Source of the DNA: Pollenia angustigena
Lineage: Eukaryota; Arthropoda; Insecta; Diptera; Polleniidae
Assembly (NCBI GenBank): GCA_930367215.1
Contig: OV884059.1
Coordinates: 14,408,945-14,472,944, forward strand
Reading direction: 5' to 3'
DNA length: 64,000 bases
The notes beneath the pieces were generated by a model. That model saw only the letters and a list, made by a program, of their open reading frames with translations, did not search any database and had not been told where the DNA came from. Each line of letters opens with the position of its first letter. Position 1 is the first letter of the stretch. The translations under genes were made by a program, and so were the position numbers. This document shows, one piece after another, positions 35,514-46,649 of this stretch.

Positions 35514-35847
35514 AGCCTAGAACAGACGGTAAAACGCAACTGCAACGAAACCCTTTAGAAATTATTGTTTTGAAACCAGTTTCAATCGTTTTCCACACAC
35601 CCTGCAACCTAAATTGTACCAGAAATTATCACAATCATTTCGATTTTCTATTAGAACAGATGAAACGCAAACACGAGTTCCCTGTCCGCCGGTTTCAATG
35701 CAACTGATTTCCAATGCATTTCAAACCGTTCTCAAAATGGTCGCGTCGTGTGTGGTCCCTCAAAGGAGTCTATGGCATAAACTCAAATGAAACTCGAAAA
35801 TAAGTTGCAGTTTCGTTGCAGTTGCGTTTCACCGTCTGTTCTGGGCC
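35514..35847. mobile_element. TTA-flanked MITE, CAGAACAGACGG family, copy 1
   Basis: The left end is AGCCTAGAACAGACGGTAAA and the right end in reverse complement GGCCCAGAACAGACGGTGAA, both continuing ACGCAACTGCAACGAAAC. TTA flanks both sides (35511-35513, 35848-35850). The second copy at 42249-42597 matches over the whole length. Confidence 0.9.
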
Positions 35848-35951
35848 TTAAATAAAACTTAATTCACCGATGTGGTACATTGAAATTTAACTTAAGTTTC
35901 CATTGGAATAACTTAGCAAGGTGGCCTCAATATGACCATACTTTTATCTTA

Positions 35952-36163
35952 TGGTGTTTTCTTTTCTACAAAAAATGTGACATTTTATTAAAAAGAAATG
36001 CAATTTGGTGTCTGTTTCTTAAAAGTTTTGCTCCCGAAAAGGGTGGCATGTTTTATTTTAAAAAACTCACCCTTTTTCGGGAGCCAAATTTTTAAGAAAC
36101 AGACACCAAATTGTATTTTTATTAAATAAAATGTCACATTTTTTTGTAGAAAAGAAAACACCA
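35952..36163. mobile_element. Hairpin MITE with TGGTGTTTTCTTTTCTAC ends, TTA duplication
   Basis: The arms run nearly the full length (TGGTGTTTTCTTTTCTAC, AATGTGACATTTTATT, TTTGGTGTCTGTTTCTTAA, CTCCCGAAAAGGGTG and their inverted forms) around a loop of about 15 bp. TTA is present at 35949-35951 and 36164-36166. A transcript would fold into a 100-bp hairpin. Confidence 0.85.
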
Positions 36164-36356
36164 TTAATTTAATAAGACTTTTCACATAAAACTCAAAAAA
36201 TCAATCTATATTTAAATACGATTTAAATTTATATGAAAATAAACTAAATATAGATTTAAACTCAAATGTTAAATTTTTATAAAATTTAGTTAAATTTGAG
36301 CGAAAGCGAAATATGTATAAAATATATACTACCTACTACCTATATAATATGTATTA

Positions 36357-36521
36357 CATATCGTCACCTAAACTTTAATAGGTCGTTAGCGACATAACAA
36401 ATTCTGAATCGACGTTTTAATCGATTATGATGTAAACAATTAGAACACATCATAATCAATCAAAAAGTCTATTTTTAATTTCTTGTCGCTTACGGCCTTT
36501 AGGGTTTTAGGTGACGATATG
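36357..36521. mobile_element. MITE with CATATCGTCACCTAAA ends
   Basis: CATATCGTCACCTAAA is at the left and its reverse complement at the right, with TTA before and TAA after, so the duplication may be only TA. The ends resemble those of the CATAGSGTC family (CATA..GTC..CACCT). Confidence 0.75.
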
Positions 36522-36530
36522 TAATGTAAA

Positions 36531-36774
36531 ATACATATGTAGGTAATTATGTTTAAAAAATAATAGAAAGAGCTTGAAGATGAATAATTATATTCAAATT
36601 ACAAAGCAAAATTACAAAAAAATGGCATTGATTATAATTAAAATAAAGCAGGGACCGCAACGGTTATAAGTTCTTTCAAAAGAGATTCTGTTATAACAGT
36701 TATTTTGTGAATTAAAAAAATTCATCTAAAACAGTTATTTTCCAACGTAAAATAAAAGGTCGAATAAAACTCTT
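36531..36774 (-). repeat. Outermost right arm of the foldback element
   Basis: Inverted match to 15759-16030: gtaggtaattatgttt, aataatagaaagagcttga, accgcaacggttataag, ttctgttataacagttattttgtgaatt, and a final aaggtcgaataaaactctt against AAGACTTTTATTCAAC on the left. The part of the arm corresponding to about 16030-16390 is missing, replaced by the MITE-rich 31459-36530 segment. Confidence 0.75.
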
Positions 36775-36794
36775 GAAAATAGTTTTATTCAGCC

Positions 36795-36861
36795 GTCATA
36801 AAATAAAACTCATTTGAGGAGATTTATTTTTTAAGTCATAAAATAAAACTCATTTGAGGAG
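36795..36861 (+). repeat. 27-bp direct repeat, two copies, plus diverged copy downstream
   Basis: gtcataaaataaaactcatt continuing tgaggag occurs at 36795-36821 and 36835-36861. A diverged version of a longer block (aaaaggtcga ... agccgtcataaaa.aaaactcattt) recurs at 39490-39560, on the far side of two later insertions. It marks the immediate outer flank of the foldback element. Confidence 0.7.
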
Positions 36862-36877
36862 TGTAATGTCACAAAAT

Positions 36878-38866
36878 TAGTGCTGGGAAACTATCGATAG
36901 ACTATCGATATTATCGATAGTCTTAAAATATCGAAAATATCGATAGGAAAAATATAAATATCGATATTTTTATTATTTAAAATACAGCTATGAAGACATC
37001 TAACAGCATCTATACTATTATTATTAATTCGCGCTGAATTACAGCAATAAATACACACAACAAGAATGGCAAGTGGTATGGAATGCTTAGCAGTGCTTTT
37101 TACCGTAATTTAAGGCCTTTAAGTCGAAATTTTTACATGTTTATATAGGGACTGAAATGTCAAATATTTTTGTAATGTTGTAAAAAAAAAATGCAAATCC
37201 AAATGCAATTGCGGGCATAAGACAAAACAATGAACAACCATCAGAGGATAAGTCCGCTAGATAGATTACCTTTTTGGGTTTAGAACACAGAACAAAGTAA
37301 AAAACGGTCTTGATCACCAAAATAATTGAAACAAGCAAAAAATTGTTTAATTTTGCACCTATCACCGAAATGATTATACCAATTACTCAAACTTGCAAAA
37401 ATTGCAAAACAAGGATTTTTTTCCAATTAAAAAGTTTTTACATTTTAATTACAAAAATAATTGAAAAAATTATTAATATTAAACAATATTTTAATTGAAT
37501 GAATTAACAAATTAATTTAAAAAAAAATCAATATTTTAATTGAATGAATTACTAACGTAATTGATTACAATACAGAAAATTAATTATTTTAATAATTGTA
37601 TTGATTAAAACAGTGATTGAATTTTTGCATTAAATTGATTAAATTTTTAATTGAATAAGTTAAACAGTGTATTTGAAATACAATCTTAATTCAATTACGC
37701 AAATCATTCAATCAAACAAATAGTTAATTGAATAAGTTTGTTAAATCAATTTAGTTGACGGTTAAATGAAGAGAAATAATAATATTTAAAATATATGTTT
37801 TATTTAAATATGGTTTAAAAGTAACTTGTTTTATTTGTTTAATTGTAAAAGCTCATGCTTAATTGTAAAAATGTTGGAAGATTTTTTTTGACAAAGGAAT
37901 TTCATACATACAACTTTGTATAAAATTGTAGAATAACTCTGATTCTTCAGGGTATTCAAGATTGAAAACAAAAAACTGTTTTTGTTGTGTAATTTGGCTG
38001 TACTTCTTTCTCCTATTCACTTTAAACGCAAAACATGAAATGACGCCAAAAATAATTCAAGAATAATTCAATTCAAGATTGCGACCATAACCGCCGTCAA
38101 CAATGTGGTCAGCCACAAGGCGATTTTTTATTTTACGCATAATATACATATGTATGTAGGCTCATTATTGACATTGTTGGTGGTCATAATTGTAATTCGT
38201 CTTTAACAAATTTCAGTTAATTTTTTACTTGATGATAGTTTTTTTTGCACGCGACGCTTACTGTTCTTTTTGATGACAAAAACATGTGTGTATGTAGGTA
38301 CATGTAAGGGCAAAGACAATAAATTTATAGATGTTGGTTGCACTTGTAACATATTTCGCAAACTGTTGATGAGGGAGGAAAGCAACAAGGAGAAAGCAAC
38401 AAAGTGTTCAATTCAAACAACCGAGTTGATTGATTCAATTAAACTTATAATTAAAATTAAGCTTAAAATCAAGTAAAATTTTAATTGAAAAAAAATTTTC
38501 TTTTTTAATTCAACCAATTAAGAACGTAATCAAATTTATTTTAAAATTCAAAAATCACTAGGTATTAATTGAAAAAAATCTGCCAATAATTTTTTCTGTG
38601 AATTTAGAAAATTTTTTAAAGTTGCAATGGAATATCTTATAGTCCCTGTTACTTCGGTTCCTTCAGAACGGTACTGAACAATTTTTAAAAAACTGCCATC
38701 TAAAATAACGTGCGTATATACATACGTCTCATACATTCAATAAAGTGATAAAAAAATGAGTTTTCCTGCACAAGTACAAACATTCTGTCGATATTAATAT
38801 CGATAGTGAAATCTGAACTATCGATAAATATCGATAGTAGAAAATATCGATAGTATCCCAGCACTA
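36878..38866. mobile_element. Non-autonomous hAT-like element, TAGTGCTGGGA ends, exact 8-bp duplication
   Basis: The left end is TAGTGCTGGGAAACTATCGA and the right end in reverse complement TAGTGCTGGGATACTATCGA. CACAAAAT is duplicated exactly at 36870-36877 and 38867-38874. Both subterminal regions are arrays of TATCGATA. The interior is AT-rich, including repeats of caatattttaattgaatgaa near 37480-37560, and encodes nothing recognisable. At about 2 kb it probably represents a deletion derivative or a composite. Confidence 0.9.
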
Positions 38867-38887
38867 CACAAAATAAATTCAATTAAA

Positions 38888-39481
38888 GGTGCATGTAGAC
38901 GACATGTTTTTTACATCTGACTTGTCAACTTTTCAAGTCACATGTAATTGTGCATGTCTGTCAAAATTGCTGTTTTACAGAAGGTTTATAATATTCGGTC
39001 ACAAACGAACATGTAATTTGCTTCTGACATTGTCTCTGTTTTTTTTCGCATAGTTGTTGCAAAAACCAAAATAAAAATGCCACCTCGAAAATTTTTATTT
39101 ACGCCGTAAAATAATTTAGCCATCTTAACATATTTTTCTTTTAATTCAAAGATACCAATTTAGGATATTATAATGAAACGGTTTTTATATAAATATTTAC
39201 ATAAATTCTTCTGTGTGCTCAGTATTGTAAAATATTAACTTCAGCCGGCTAATGATTCCGTCAATAGTGGACGCCGCTGCCGGTTTCTTCTCGGCATAGA
39301 TTTCTGATGTCAGATGGTTTGTCAGAAGAAAATAGAGCACGCTCTAATTGAAATTTTGTCAGATGACTTTGCATCTGAATTTTACAGAAGCAAAGTTTAA
39401 AAGGTAACACACGACATGTATGTATTTTGCAGTGGGAAATTGGACATGTCAGATGACAAAAACATGTCGTGTACGGTCGCC
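38888..39481. mobile_element. TTAA-flanked element with GGYG..GTASACGACATG ends
   Basis: The left end is GGTGCATGTAGACGACATGT and the right end in reverse complement GGCGACCGTACACGACATGT. TTAA(A) precedes and TTAA follows. Both ends continue with catctgac.tgtc. The style (GG start next to TTAA) is shared with 22380-23141 and 60657-60848. Confidence 0.75.
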
Positions 39482-39775
39482 TTAAGGAATAAAAGGTCGA
39501 GCTGAGCTCTTTAAAAGATAGTTTTATTTAGCCGTCATAAAAGAAAACTCATTTAAGAAGCTGTATTGGCGCGTTTTTAGTTAAGTCAACAAAAATGTTT
39601 AAATTTAAAATTTTCTTACTTTTGTTTTTGCATATCAAAATTGTTTAAAGTTTTATCACTTAAACTATATACCTAGTATGTAGGTTAAACTGAATTATTT
39701 TGAACTTTTGTTAATGGAAATCACTATCTTCGGCTGTCTTTATTTGTTTTAAACTAATTAAGCTTACCTTTTTTA

Positions 39776-41365
39776 AACCCTTCACCGAAGGTAGAAAGGG
39801 TATATATAACTTTGTCATTCCGTTTGTAATTACTACAATATTGATCCTACACCCTATAAAGTATATTCTGGGCCCTTATGAAAAGCGAAGTTCAAAACCG
39901 GTTTCCGTCTGTCTGTTGAAATGGGTTTTTCGAAGCCCCCAGATATGATAGGGACTTGGTTGGGGTATCTTTATGTCAGGTATTCTTATTATAATTTTGC
40001 TATTGAAATTCAGCCAGATCAGTCCACAAATGGCTGTGATATGAGCAAAAAACCACGACTACCTCTAATTTTTTCCAAAAATCCCTTGTGGTTGTTGTAT
40101 TTTTATTACTTTTTGTTGTATATCTGGGGAACGGCAAAAGCCAAAGTTTCCAAATTAGGTACACACATTTAGGTTGCCAATACACACCATCCTACAAAAT
40201 GTGGGCGGGATTGGAGAAGTGGGCGTGGTACCTCCCGTACAAAAAAAATTAAAAATTGTTTAAAAACCTAAACTTTAGGGCTGCCATACGTCCTATGGAT
40301 ATGACTTATACAGCAAAATATCGGAAATTTTTAGTAGAACATATTGGAAAAATCGGTTCAGACACAAAAAAGTTATGACCAAAATTAAATTTTTTTTTAT
40401 ATACCCTCTTTCGGGAACCATAGATCTCCCCGAGTTCAAGCTTTATAACTCAAGTAAATGGTTAATTTCTTCTTAAACACGTCGGTATATAAATCTGTCA
40501 AATCGGTTAAAAAATGGCTGAGTTACAACCGAAATACTGAATCCCCAAAAATTAATCTTTTTTATAATTAACTTTGTTAAAATATATGTATACAAGTATA
40601 TATAAATGTTTATATATAAATATAACTTAAGTAAATGGTAAAATTCTTCCTTAACACGTCGGTATATAAAAATATCAAATCGGTTAGGCAATGGGTAATT
40701 TATGAGCAAAATACTCCAAAAAGGGGCTAAAATACATCAACATTTTTATAAAAACCTAAATTTTAAGGCTGCCATATGTCCTATGGTTATGACTTATATA
40801 CCAAAATATCGGAAATTTTTATGAGTTATAACCGAAATACTAGGGTCTGATCACCGCATACGATATCGAGCAAAATTGATCGAAATTATTTAATTTGGTA
40901 TCTTGAAACTCGATATCGAATGAAATGTATTGAATTTGAAATAATAGCATTCGCCATCGAGTAACTCGACATTACATTTATCGAGTTTTCATTCGACACG
41001 CCAGTGTCTATCGTATGCAAAAAATTCAATAGTTTATTCGATACGATAGTATCGAATGCGGTGATTAGACCCCTGAATTCCCAAAAATTACTCTTTTTAT
41101 ACCCTTCACCGAAGGTAAAAAAGGTATATGTATATAACTTTGTCATTCCGTTTGTAATTTCTACAATTTTGATCCTACACCCTATAAAGTATATATATTC
41201 TGGGCCCTTATGAAAAGCGAAGTTCAAAACCAGTTGTCTCTTATTTAAAAAAAAAATATTTACCAGTTTTATTTAGTTTTTGTCTAGTTGCTCTGTTTCT
41301 GCTCGCACAATGGTGAAGGGTATATAAGATTCGGCACAGCCGAATATAGCACTCTTACTTGTTAA
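39776..41365 (+). mobile_element. ATTCGGC-hairpin fly repeat with internal duplications
   Basis: It opens with cccttcaccgaaggt and closes with ggtgaagggtatataag and the hairpin ATTCGGCACAGCCGAAT at 41329-41345, followed by atagcactcttacttgtt. The first 130 bp (caccgaaggt to gcgaagttcaaaacc) recur at 41100-41231. Two internal segments are also doubled: aacctaaactttagggctgccat at 40266 and 40755, and acacgtcggtatataa at 40480 and 40656. No frame is conserved. I recognise the family from fly genomes by memory but cannot name its class. Confidence 0.65.
40842..41074. mobile_element. MITE with AGGGTCTGATCACCGCAT ends
   Basis: The left end is AGGGTCTGATCACCGCATAC and the right end in reverse complement AGGGGTCTAATCACCGCATTC. 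The empty counterpart gaaatactgaatcccc lies at about 40530-40545 in the same host repeat. The interior is rich in TCGAT and ATCGA words. Confidence 0.75.
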
Positions 41366-41589
41366 ATACAGAAGCTGTGATATTTTTCATTTTAATAATG
41401 ACAAACAAATAAGATATAAAATGCCACTCAACACAGTTAAGTCTTTAATACACATTAAATATGGCCTTAGATAAAAACTGTTGTTGTGAAAAGTATGGCA
41501 TTCCATTAGATTTGGCCCCTGAACATAAGCCAGGTGGTATAGACCGACATCTTCACAAGTATGCGCACACATATTTTTTATGACGATCA

Positions 41590-41703
41590 TAAACAGCGCT
41601 TTTGGCTATAAATATTTTTCAACGATATGATTTAGCGCGTGCCAGCGCGTTTTGCTAAGGACAGTAGCGCGTTATGGTTATAAAAAGTTGACAACGCTGT
41701 TTC
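41590..41703. repeat. Possible short inverted-repeat element with AAACAGCG ends
   Basis: AAACAGCGCTTTTGGCTATA on the left and AAACAGCGTTGTCAACTTTT on the right (reverse complement) are imperfect partners. Similar words (ttataaaaagttgacaacgctg) occur at about 15637-15655 in the spacer, and related ones at about 60245-60300. Confidence 0.45.
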
Positions 41704-42248
41704 TATCACTTAAAACGGGTTTTTTCTTATAATTATTACTTGCTCCTTCTCCTCTTTCTCTCTTTCCTACTCTCTTTATTATTTTATCTTTGTTTGAAGT
41801 GGTATAATTACTATTTTTAAGCAAATTTCTTTTATTAGAATCATTTCAGTTTTATTTTTCTTTTTTTTTGTTCTTTTTCGTTTAATCATTTCTTTTTTAT
41901 CCTTTCCCTCCATCAAGCTTTTATTTCTTCATATTCCTTGCTTTTCAATGCTGCAGGCCTTTTTTAATATTTTCAATGTTCATTCCCTGTAAAAAGATCA
42001 AAGTCAATTGCAACATTTGCGTTTATTATTCGGATTTTTTTTTGCAAATTATTTTTTTGTTTTGCTGAATTTTATTCGTACTTGATTTGTTTGAGAATAA
42101 ATTGCAATTATTTCATTGTTGTTTTAATCAAAACAACAATAGAAATTGTAATTTGTGCGAAAAAAAACCAAGGAAAAATGCGGATATTAATGCATTTAGA
42201 TCATAGATGGGGATAGGGCACTCATTTTGCAGTTTCAATTCACACTTA

Positions 42249-42597
42249 GGCCCAGAACAGACGGTAAAACGCAACTGCAACGACACCCTTTAAACATTTT
42301 TGTTTTGAAACCAGTTTCAATCGTTTTCCACACACCCTGCAACCTAAATTGTACCAGAATGTAATGAAATTATCACAATCATTTCGATTTTCTTTGAGAA
42401 CAGATGAAACGCAAACACGAGTTTCCTGCACTCCGGTTTCAATGCAACTGATTTCCAATGCATTTCGAACCGGTCTCAAAATGGTCGCGTCGTGTGTGGT
42501 CCCTCAAAGAAGTCTATGGCATAAACTCAAATGAAACTGGAAAATAACTAGAAGTTGCAGTTTCGTTGCAGTTGCGTTTCACCGTCTGTTCTGGGCC
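42249..42597. mobile_element. TTA-flanked MITE, CAGAACAGACGG family, copy 2
   Basis: GGCCCAGAACAGACGGTAAA at the left and GGCCCAGAACAGACGGTGAA at the right (reverse complement), flanked by TTA at 42246-42248 and 42598-42600. Internal text matches 35514-35847, including ctgcaacctaaattgtacc and atggtcgcgtcgtgtgtgg. Confidence 0.9.
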
Positions 42598-42678
42598 TTA
42601 GTGATAGTGCAAAATTATTGCAACCATTTTTTTGATGTTGAGTAATGAGTTGAAAATTTGCAGCCTCGCTAACTCCCC

Positions 42679-42777
42679 GTCTACAACTGACATGGTTTGC
42701 TGTTATAACATGATGTTATAGAAGCGTTGTTAAAACATTTGCATTAACAACCGTGTTATAACATGTCAGTTGTAGAC
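42679..42777. mobile_element. 99-bp foldback with perfect 16-bp ends GTCTACAACTGACATG
   Basis: GTCTACAACTGACATG and its exact reverse complement bound the segment; inside, gttataacatgatgttata forms a further palindrome. It sits in the left subterminal part of the 42203-46343 composite. Confidence 0.75.
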
Positions 42778-42779
42778 TG

Positions 42780-44500
42780 TATGTAAGCATGAGTGATAGT
42801 GATGTTAAAAAATTTTGCACTCAAAAAAATTAGTTTGATTTAAAAAAAGCAATCATCAGTTTATTGCAACTTTTTTTTTCTTCACTCATTTGAGTGCAAC
42901 TAAAAATTTTGCTTTCAATTTCAAGTTTAAATTGCCTTGAGTTAATTTTTGTGCACTAATTTAAAACTTAAACTTCATAAGAAAAAACAAAAAAAGGAAC
43001 AGTAATTCAAAAACAATAGAGCAAAACAAGCATTTCAAAATTATTATAACTTAATTTATTTCTTCGAGGAGCATCTACCATTCCGCTTAAAGCAAATAAG
43101 GGCTCTACTGGAGCAGACGAAGGCAAAGGCGTACTATATTTTAAAAACATTTGCTTAATTATTGTGTATTTGTTAAGACACACAAACCAGTATCAGCATC
43201 CAATAGATACGTCCCTAATTCCTTTCGTGTGACCACCTCTTGTACAAGTGTTGAAGGTCCTTATATAAAACATATTAAAAAACAAAATATTCCAACAATC
43301 TCTTTATTAACTTACTATCTCTTTTACCGAAATCTAAGAATCCAACTTCTGCAGTGCTTTTTATCGCGTCGTGTCCTCAATAACTGGGGAGCATATTGAA
43401 GCACGCTCAACAAGTCAGAGGGATTAGATCGTTTAATTAATTTCGCTTTTCATAAGGACTTAAAATATATATACTTTATAGCAGTGAAGGGCACACACAT
43501 TTATGCTTGTGTTGATGAAATAACAACAAAGCAACAGCCGAACGTACATTGTCACAGCCACACAAAGTAATTTATAGTGTACATGTGTCGACGTCGCACA
43601 AGCAGTATTTTTATTCCTATGCACGCGTACATAGGATTTGCAAATATGCCCGTCACTGCTTTATAGGGTCTAAGATCAATATAGAATTGCAAACGGAATG
43701 GCAAACTTATATATACCCTTTTCCACCTGTGGTGAAGGCTATAAAAATATTCCGTTACTTGAAAAAATGTTTTCATTATGAAACATATGATGCAAAACAT
43801 TTGAGTTTGATGGTGAACGGGGAAAGACGAAAGGAAAGTTTTTTGATTCTTCTGCAAACAGTTTCTTGAGTTTGTTATTGAGAGGAAGAAAAATACAAGG
43901 TATACACAATACTTTAATGCTGCGAAACAATATTTCATTGCATGGACACAAATGTAGTTTCAAAGAGAATTGAGTAAAGTTTCTGCAAAAAATATTTTAT
44001 TATATGGACGATACAATATTTGCATCTTTTTATCATACTTTTATCAACTTAAAACCTTAGATTAGTGTTAAATTTTTTCATCCGAATAAATTAATTATCT
44101 ATGTATGTATATATAAATCGGCTAAGGCAAAACGATTAGGAACACTTTCCTCCTCTGTATGTCAACCGATTTGAACAAAATATACACCATTTAAGAGGTA
44201 TTTACTCAAAGAAGTGCACAATGTATATTTTATTAAAATCTGTTCAATAATTTCAGAGTTATAAGCGTTCAAAATGGTTACTAACACAAATGCAAAATAA
44301 ATAAATAAAAATTTATTTTCAGTTATCAAATAATAAAAAATTAGGGTGATCGATTATTCGACATTCAACCGAACCTCTATGGGGAGAAAAAAGGTGAAAT
44401 ATGGGAAACTAAATTTCTTTTTTTTTTACTTTTCTGTGCTTCATGTGATAATTTTAAAATTTTCATAGAACTTAGAAACATAATGTTATAGGTGTAGGAT
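42780..44500. other. No gene recognised; mixed repeat-like sequence
   Basis: The frames at 43151, 43549 and 43552 are short and overlap on opposite strands without domain signals. Between 43430 and 43740 there is text of the hairpin fly repeat (cgcttttcataagg, acctgtggtgaagg) in degraded form. The rest is unique. Confidence 0.45.
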
Positions 44501-44509
44501 CCTGAGTGA

Positions 44510-44800
44510 GTGTTACCTATAAGGTAAAAAATGCTGGTATTTTTTGTTTTTCATCTGGAACTTTTTGAATTTTCGTTAATATTCGACCTATTAAGATAAA
44601 ATTATACATTAAACTGGGTGAATAAGAACATGTAAGGGGAGCTTTTTGGTACTTTTTCGTTCTACATCTGGTACTTTGATTCATTTTCGTTAATATTAGA
44701 CATAGACACATAAAATTAAACGAGCAACGTCCTGAGTGAATGACAATATATAAAGAAGACTTTTTGATATTTTTTGTTTTTCAATTGGTATTTTTTATAC
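44510..44800 (+). repeat. Degenerate tandem repeat, about 115-bp period
   Basis: Three diverged copies of a block resembling tggtattttttgtttttcat-ctggtactt, then attttcgttaatatt, start at about 44530, 44645 and 44763. There is no coding potential. Confidence 0.55.
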
Positions 44801-45072
44801 TGAACTTACAAAATTAAATTAACTCACGTAGAAGATAAAATATGAACGGGAGGTTGGTCCCTCGCCAAATCGATCCGCTTTGAAGGAAAAACTAAATGCT
44901 CGAAACAAATAAATTCATATATACTTAGATAAATTATGTTTTCTTCATGTTTAGAAAAAAAAATTTTGGTCGAATTTTGACCATAAGGCGAGCACTAGTA
45001 TATATAATTTTTTGATAATTATCATATAGGATTTTTTTTGTTTATAGTTTTCCCTCAAAATAATATATTAAA

Positions 45073-46010
45073 AACAAGAGTACTATATTCGGCTGTGCCG
45101 AATCTTTGATACCCTCCACCGACAGTTCGAATGTTTAAGGAGTAATATCTGTATGATGTTATTATTATCTTAAACTGTGACGATTTGTTATTAATTATGG
45201 TTTTAGGCGACTAAACTGTTTTCGGGTAGTAGGGTTTATATGGGGCCTAGGGTAAATTATGGACCGATCATCACGAAATTTCACAGCGTCATTTCTAGTC
45301 CTTTTAAACTGTGACGTACCAATTTCTGTTATGATAGCATTATTAATTATGGTTTTAGGTGTACTAAACTGTTTTCCGGGTTTAGGGTTTCTATGGAGCC
45401 TAGGGTAAATTATGTACCGATCTTCATGAAATTTCACAGTATCATTTATAGTCCTATAAAACTGTGACGAGCCAAAATTTGTTATGATTGCATTATTTTT
45501 TACGGTTTTAGGCGTACTAAACTGTTTTCCGGGAGTAGTGTTTATATGGGGCTTAGGGTAAATTATAGACGGATCTTCACGAAATTTAACAGCGTGATTT
45601 CCAGTCAAATAAAACAAATTTTTCCAAAATCTTATCTCATTCCGCGCCTTGTTCCAGCATTTATGTTATTTTTTGTAACAAAATTACCAATTTTTTTAGG
45701 TGGTGGTTCCACATTTTGATTCATAGCTCTGGTCCTACTGAACCGATTTTGCTGGATTTCAATCCCAAACTGCTTAGGATAACTACAAGCAATTTGGCAC
45801 CAAGTTTGTTAATTTCTTTTGAGTTGTTCGAAAGTGAGCTTGTTTTCAACAGACGGACAGACAGACGGACATGGCTAAATCGACTTAGAATTACTCAAGG
45901 ACCCAGAATATATACACTTTATGGGGTCTGAGATGAATAATAAAAAAGTTTCACACGGAATGACAAACTTAATATAACCTCTTTACAACTAATTGTGGTG
46001 GAGGGTATAA
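45073..46010 (+). mobile_element. Nearly complete hairpin-ended fly repeat
   Basis: It starts with aacaagagtactat and the hairpin ATTCGGCTGTGCCGAAT (45087-45103), then gataccctccaccg, and ends with ggtggagggtata. In between are a 153-bp tandem repeat, ctactgaaccgattttgctg, ttcgaaagtgagcttgtttt, and the purine-rich acagacggacagacagacgg tract, then cccagaatatatacacttta. A truncated minus-strand copy is at 3477-4655. Confidence 0.7.
45188..45617. repeat. 153-bp tandem repeat, 2.8 copies
   Basis: Blocks containing attatggttttaggcg, actaaactgttttc, ctagggtaaattat and acgaaatttcacag repeat at a spacing of 153 bp. Because 153 is a multiple of three, the minus strand has an open frame of 140 codons (45617-45195) made of three 51-residue repeats sharing NDxVKFxxDR and IIYPRPHINP. 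There is no initiation context or domain to suggest that it is a real protein. Confidence 0.8.
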
Positions 46011-46649
46011 TAACTATTAAAAATTTTTATTTTTCGAATTTGTCTTCAAGAAATTCATGACCACTAATTTTTGAAAGATTAGTGAGAGTATGTTTATATG
46101 CAGCTTTTTTTGATTGCAAGTTCAAATTTTGCACTATTTGAATTGAGTGCATAACTTTTGCACTCAATCTGCGTTTAGTGATAGTGAAAAAATTTGCAAT
46201 ATCACAAAATTTTTTTAGTGGTAGTTAAAAAAATAGCAATCATCACTAAAGCTGATAAAAAAAAATGCAAACTAATATTTTTTTATTTAGTGATAGTGCA
46301 CTACTGATTTAAATCAATATTTAGTGCACTACCCCCAACTTGATTTAGATCATTCGTGGGCAGTTAGCAAAAATGCCGGTTTCGGAAAGTTGGCCGTTAT
46401 TTTGTCATTTTTAAGTAAAAAAAAATTTTTATTAACTTTATAAGTTTCTTTATAATTTGTTTGCTCATTTACAGAGATGCATAATGTTAATAAGGTACAT
46501 ATACATATGTATATTTGCCACCACTGATGGCCCATTAGGTCCGTTTCTGAATAAATGGCTAAGTCAGCGAACAAAATTGTCAAATTTAGGACGATAACCG
46601 TCCACATGAGACCAAGAGTATTCAATGTTTCACGAAAATGTCCCTGCTT

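Larger units (their letters stand above)
42203..46343. mobile_element. Composite element with AGATGGGGATAGGGCACT ends
   Basis: The left end AGATGGGGATAGGGCACT pairs with AGTTGGGGGTAGTGCACT (right, reverse complement). ATTTAGATCAT stands on both outer sides (ending 42204 and 46354), with three extra bases on the right. Both subterminal regions carry tttagtgatagtgca words. It contains a TTA MITE, a small foldback and a complete hairpin-ended fly repeat. The size of the duplication (8-11 bp) leaves hAT or Mutator-like origin open. Confidence 0.5.

Noticed and set aside
43549..43938. Overlapping frames on opposite strands (106 and 128 codons)
   Set aside because: They are mutual shadows in degraded repeat sequence and neither shows a recognisable domain.
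45087..45103. Helitron 3' hairpin (ATTCGGCTGTGCCGAAT)
   Set aside because: The hairpin is clear, but the CTRR end and A-T insertion pattern of Helitrons could not be shown, so the class is left open.
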